Assembly (NCBI GenBank): GCA_016764535.1
Contig: JAESRR010000050.1
Span: forward strand, 2,063 to 12,238
Direction of reading: 5' to 3'
Length of the DNA: 10,176 bases
Source: Cohaesibacteraceae bacterium
GTDB taxonomy: Bacteria; Pseudomonadota; Alphaproteobacteria; Rhizobiales; Cohaesibacteraceae
Part shown: one piece after another, positions 7,924-10,176 of the stretch
Layout of the letters: every line of letters begins with the position of its first letter
How positions within the stretch are numbered: the first letter of the stretch is position 1
The notes under the pieces: generated by a model
What the model saw: only the letters and a program-made list of their open reading frames with translations
What the model was told of the DNA's origin: nothing
Database searches by the model: none
Program-made: the position numbers and the translations under genes

Positions 7924-9111
7924 TCACAAGATGACTTCCGGGAAATTCTCGTCTGGTTCATTTGTGAGGTCAACCACTACGACTTTTTTGTCCTGAAGGC
8001 GCAGTGCTATATCACCATTTTTTATTTTGAGTGCAAACTGACCAAACAATTCCCTTCGCCAACCCTTGAGAGCAGCTACTTCAGCCTGGTCATCTGCGGC
8101 GATTCTGTCCAGATCATCAACAGTTGCGATTACTTTTGCCGCCACGCCATTTCGCTCGCTGGTCATTTTGAGGAGCACTTTCATAAGGTCAACTGCCGCG
8201 GCAGATCCCTCGGGAGCCTGCCGACCTTTGGGCATTATTGGTAATTGGTCTCTGGGCAAAGCAACAGCAACTGCAACGCATTCCAATATATCAGAAGCCG
8301 TTTTTGACCGTTCAAACCCTTTTGGTATGGTTCGTAGAGCGCCCATGGATTGAACATCAACTGGTTGCTGGATCGATATTTCAAATATCGCGTCGTCTTT
8401 AAGAACGCGATTACGCGGAACATTCCTGGCCTGGGCCTCTTTTTCGCGCCATGCCGCCAAATGTTGCATAACCGCAAATTCCCGGGGTTTTCTTACCCGC
8501 ATTTTCATGCGTGTCCAGGCGCGGTGAGGTTCAAGTTGATAAGTCGAGGGAGATGTAAGGACTTCCATCTCTTCACTTACCCAGCCAGATCTATCCTGTT
8601 CTTCAAGATTGGCACGCAAAGCGTGGTACACATCGCGCAAATGTGTGACATCGGCGAGCGCGTAATCAAGTTGTCTTTGAGAAAGCGGTCGACGGCTCCA
8701 ATCAGTAAAGCGATGGGTCTTGTCAATCCTGTTACCGGTTAATTTCAGTACAAGCTGATCATAGCTTACCGAATCGCCAAAGCCACAAACCATTGCAGCA
8801 ACCTGGGTGTCGAAAATCGGATGAGGAATTAACCTGGCCTGGTGAAATACTATTTCAATATCCTGCCGCCCGGCGTGGAAAACCTTCACCACACTCTCAT
8901 CGGCCATTAATTCGTAAAATGGCGCTAAATCGATTCCATCCGCCAAAGGGTCAATTATTACTGCACTGTCCGGCCCTGCGACCTGAATTAAACAGAGTTT
9001 TGGCCAATAGGTGGTTTCACGAAGGAATTCCGTATCGACGGTGGCGTAGTCTGCCTTTGCGAAGTGAGCACACGCTTCGGCAAGATCCAGTGTTGTGGTA
9101 ATGACTTTCAT
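7924..9111 (-). CDS. rnd: Ribonuclease D
   Basis: A 3'-5' exoribonuclease that trims the 3' ends of tRNA precursors and other small structured RNAs. The product has 395 residues, normal for alphaproteobacterial RNase D. The DEDDy exonuclease site is complete: D26 and E28 (DTEF), D84 in HAGRQDIE, and Y150/D154 in DYALADVTHL. A FDTQVAAMVCGFGDSVSYDQLV block lies between them. After a linker, an HRDC domain follows from about residue 205 (REFAVMQHLAAWREKEAQARNVPR, then VLKDDAIFEI), with a C-terminal extension to 395. The ATG at 9109-9111 begins MKVITTTLDL; no strong Shine-Dalgarno is visible in front of it. It is transcribed divergently from aspS across a 257-bp spacer and convergently with ppx. 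Confidence 0.94.
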   Translation of the reverse strand: MKVITTTLDLAEACAHFAKADYATVDTEFLRETTYWPKLCLIQVAGPDSAVIIDPLADGIDLAPFYELMADESVVKVFHAGRQDIEIVFHQARLIPHPIFDTQVAAMVCGFGDSVSYDQLVLKLTGNRIDKTHRFTDWSRRPLSQRQLDYALADVTHLRDVYHALRANLEEQDRSGWVSEEMEVLTSPSTYQLEPHRAWTRMKMRVRKPREFAVMQHLAAWREKEAQARNVPRNRVLKDDAIFEISIQQPVDVQSMGALRTIPKGFERSKTASDILECVAVAVALPRDQLPIMPKGRQAPEGSAAAVDLMKVLLKMTSERNGVAAKVIATVDDLDRIAADDQAEVAALKGWRRELFGQFALKIKNGDIALRLQDKKVVVVDLTNEPDENFPEVIL

Positions 9112-9186
9112 TATTCAAAGCTATAGCGCGACTCTTGCTTGTTTGGCCATTGCCTGTGTGCGTTTTTTCCAAATTTAGGCATTTTG

Positions 9187-9217
9187 TTGAAAAATATGCC
9201 CCTGAAAAGCCTATAAA
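9187..9217 (+). promoter_or_regulatory. Candidate aspS promoter
   Basis: TTGAAA at 9187-9192 and TATAAA at 9212-9217 match the sigma70 hexamers well but are 19 bp apart, longer than ideal. A perfect TTGACA also occurs at 9280-9285, but no acceptable -10 hexamer follows at 16-18 bp. Either could serve, since alphaproteobacterial -10 elements are often degenerate. Low confidence. Confidence 0.3.
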
Positions 9218-9221
9218 GTCG

Positions 9222-9235
9222 GGATGCACGCATCC
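9222..9235. promoter_or_regulatory. 14-bp dyad GGATGC-AC-GCATCC, possible operator
   Basis: A perfect inverted repeat with 6-bp arms and a 2-bp centre, in the rnd/aspS spacer. It begins 5 bp after the candidate TATAAA hexamer, which is where a transcription start and a repressor site would be expected. The 2-nt centre is too tight for a good RNA hairpin, so a DNA-binding dimer site is the more natural reading. Function is not established. Confidence 0.3.
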
Positions 9236-9351
9236 ATTAGATTGTTAGGTATCGCCACCTGTACATAAGCCAACAACACTTGACAAAACAATGAGGTCAT
9301 GCGCTGTTCCCGGCAACTGTCAGCAGTCGCTGGCCTTGATTAATGACACTC

Positions 9352-9366
9352 AAAAATCGGATTTTT
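9352..9366. repeat. 15-bp AT-rich palindrome AAAAATCGGATTTTT around the aspS ribosome binding site
   Basis: AAAAATC and GATTTTT are perfect inverted copies around one G, ending 2 nt before the aspS ATG. The GGA at 9359-9361, 7 nt before the ATG, is the probable weak Shine-Dalgarno and lies at the centre of the palindrome. As RNA only the A/U pairs would close a stem, so it would be weak. Confidence 0.4.
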
Positions 9367-9368
9367 CA

Positions 9369-10176
9369 ATGCATCGCTATCGTAGTCACACCTGCGGAGA
9401 ACTTCGCGACGATAACGCAGGTAATAAAGTACGTCTTTCGGGATGGGTCCACCGGGTTCGTGACCATGGCGGTGTGCTTTTTATTGATTTGCGAGATCAC
9501 TACGGCCTGACACAGATTGTTGCCGATCCGGATTCGCCGGCATTTGCCAGCGTGGACAAGGTTCGTGCTGAGTGGTGTATATGTATAGATGGTGTTGTAA
9601 AATCACGAGCTTCAGAAGCTGTAAACAAAAATTTGGGCACAGGCGAAATTGAAGTTTTTGTAGAAAAAATCGAAATTCTCGGCTCTTCACTGGAATTGCC
9701 ATTGCCGGTTTTTGGAGATCTGGAATATCCCGAAGAAACCCGTTTGAAATACAGGTTCCTTGATTTGCGCAGGGAGCGCCTCCACGAAAACATTAAAACA
9801 CGTTCCGCGGTCATCCGGTCCATTCGATCCCGGATGGAAGAAGGCGGGTTCACAGAATACCAAACGCCCATTTTGACTGCATCCAGCCCCGAAGGGGCCC
9901 GGGATTTCCTCGTGCCTTCCAGAATTCACCCTGGTAAATTTTATGCGCTGCCGCAGGCACCCCAGCAATTCAAGCAATTGTTGATGATTGGCGGATTTGA
10001 TCGTTATTTTCAAATTGCGCCCTGTTTCCGTGATGAAGATCCACGCGCAGACCGTTTGCCCGGGGAGTTTTATCAGCTTGATGTCGAAATGAGTTTTGTA
10101 GAAGAAGAAGATGTTCTTTCCATCATGGAACCGGTTATCAGGGGCGTGTTTGAAGAGTTTTCAAATGGAAAACCCG
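9369..10176 (+). CDS. aspS: Aspartyl-tRNA synthetase, N-terminal part, cut by window edge; probably non-discriminating
   Basis: AspRS is a class IIb synthetase that charges tRNA with aspartate in the cytoplasm. 269 codons are visible of about 590 for the bacterial-type enzyme. The N-terminal OB-fold anticodon-binding domain occupies about residues 15-105 ([23 protein letters not shown]). The catalytic core begins with [11 protein letters not shown]. Motif 1 lies around [22 protein letters not shown]. The substrate-binding [16 protein letters not shown] segment follows, then motif 2 [10 protein letters not shown], whose R221 matches E. coli R217. H33 replaces the Leu30 of E. coli; His at this site is associated with AspRS that also charges tRNA-Asn. 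The ATG at 9369 gives the usual start [10 protein letters not shown]. The same frame is open upstream to ATG 9291 (26 more residues), which I reject as the start for lack of a ribosome binding site and of family support. Confidence 0.96.
   Translation, partial: MHRYRSHTCGELRDDNAGNKVRLSGWVHRVRDHGGVLFIDLRDHYGLTQIVADPDSPAFASVDKVRAEWCICIDGVVKSRASEAVNKNLGTGEIEVFVEKIEILGSSLELPLPVFGDLEYPEETRLKYRFLDLRRERLHENIKTRSAVIRSIRSRMEEGGFTEYQTPILTASSPEGARDFLVPSRIHPGKFYALPQAPQQFKQLLMIGGFDRYFQIAPCFRDEDPRADRLPGEFYQLDVEMSFVEEEDVLSIMEPVIRGVFEEFSNGKP

Noticed and set aside
9280..9308. TTGACA as the -35 box of a strong promoter
   Set aside because: No hexamer resembling TATAAT at 16-18 bp spacing; kept only as a secondary possibility in the promoter entry.
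9291..9368. N-terminal extension of AspRS from ATG 9291, or a small leader peptide
   Set aside because: In frame and open, but no ribosome binding site precedes it, family members start at the MHxYRxHTCG position, and the residues show no known pattern.

Overview
The window looks like a core-chromosome segment of an alphaproteobacterium with moderate base composition (neither strongly AT- nor GC-rich). The lineage call rests on three things. One gene encodes a HdaA/Hda-type DnaA regulator of the short alphaproteobacterial kind. The gene order purN-purM / CDP-alcohol phosphatidyltransferase - AI-2E family (PerM-like) protein - hdaA - ppk - ppx / rnd / aspS is, from general knowledge, common in that class. 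The partial AspRS has the alphaproteobacterial type of N-terminus. I cannot place it below class. No tRNA, rRNA, mobile element, CRISPR array, phage gene or toxin/defence module is visible, and essentially all coding space belongs to recognisable housekeeping families.

Layout. Positions 1-1284 (minus strand) hold purM followed by the start of purN (cut by the window edge), two steps of de novo purine synthesis with overlapping stop and start codons. Positions 1285-1554 are a divergent intergenic region with a good sigma70-like promoter facing right and an unusual structured leader: 17-bp tandem repeats and an 8-bp perfect hairpin whose left arm repeats the core of those repeats. Positions 1555-7877 (plus strand) hold five co-directional genes: a CDP-alcohol phosphatidyltransferase (phospholipid synthesis), an AI-2E/PerM family membrane protein, hdaA (DnaA inactivation with the sliding clamp), ppk (polyphosphate kinase) and ppx (exopolyphosphatase / pppGpp phosphohydrolase). 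The pairs phosphatidyltransferase/perM and ppk/ppx overlap by ATGA, suggesting translational coupling. Positions 7924-9111 (minus strand) hold rnd (ribonuclease D), convergent with ppx. Positions 9112-9368 are a second divergent intergenic region, and from 9369 to the window edge lies the N-terminal part of aspS (aspartyl-tRNA synthetase).

How they fit together. The genes serve membrane lipid synthesis, replication-initiation control, phosphate/stringent-response storage metabolism, RNA maturation and translation. The ppk-ppx pair makes and breaks the same polymer. The other adjacencies are most likely conserved chromosomal order rather than one pathway.

I did not find a convincing undescribed system. 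The most distinctive item is the repeat/hairpin leader at about 1404-1554 in front of a gene that probably begins with TTG. Several other findings concern start-codon choice, AspRS tRNA specificity and small dyad elements.
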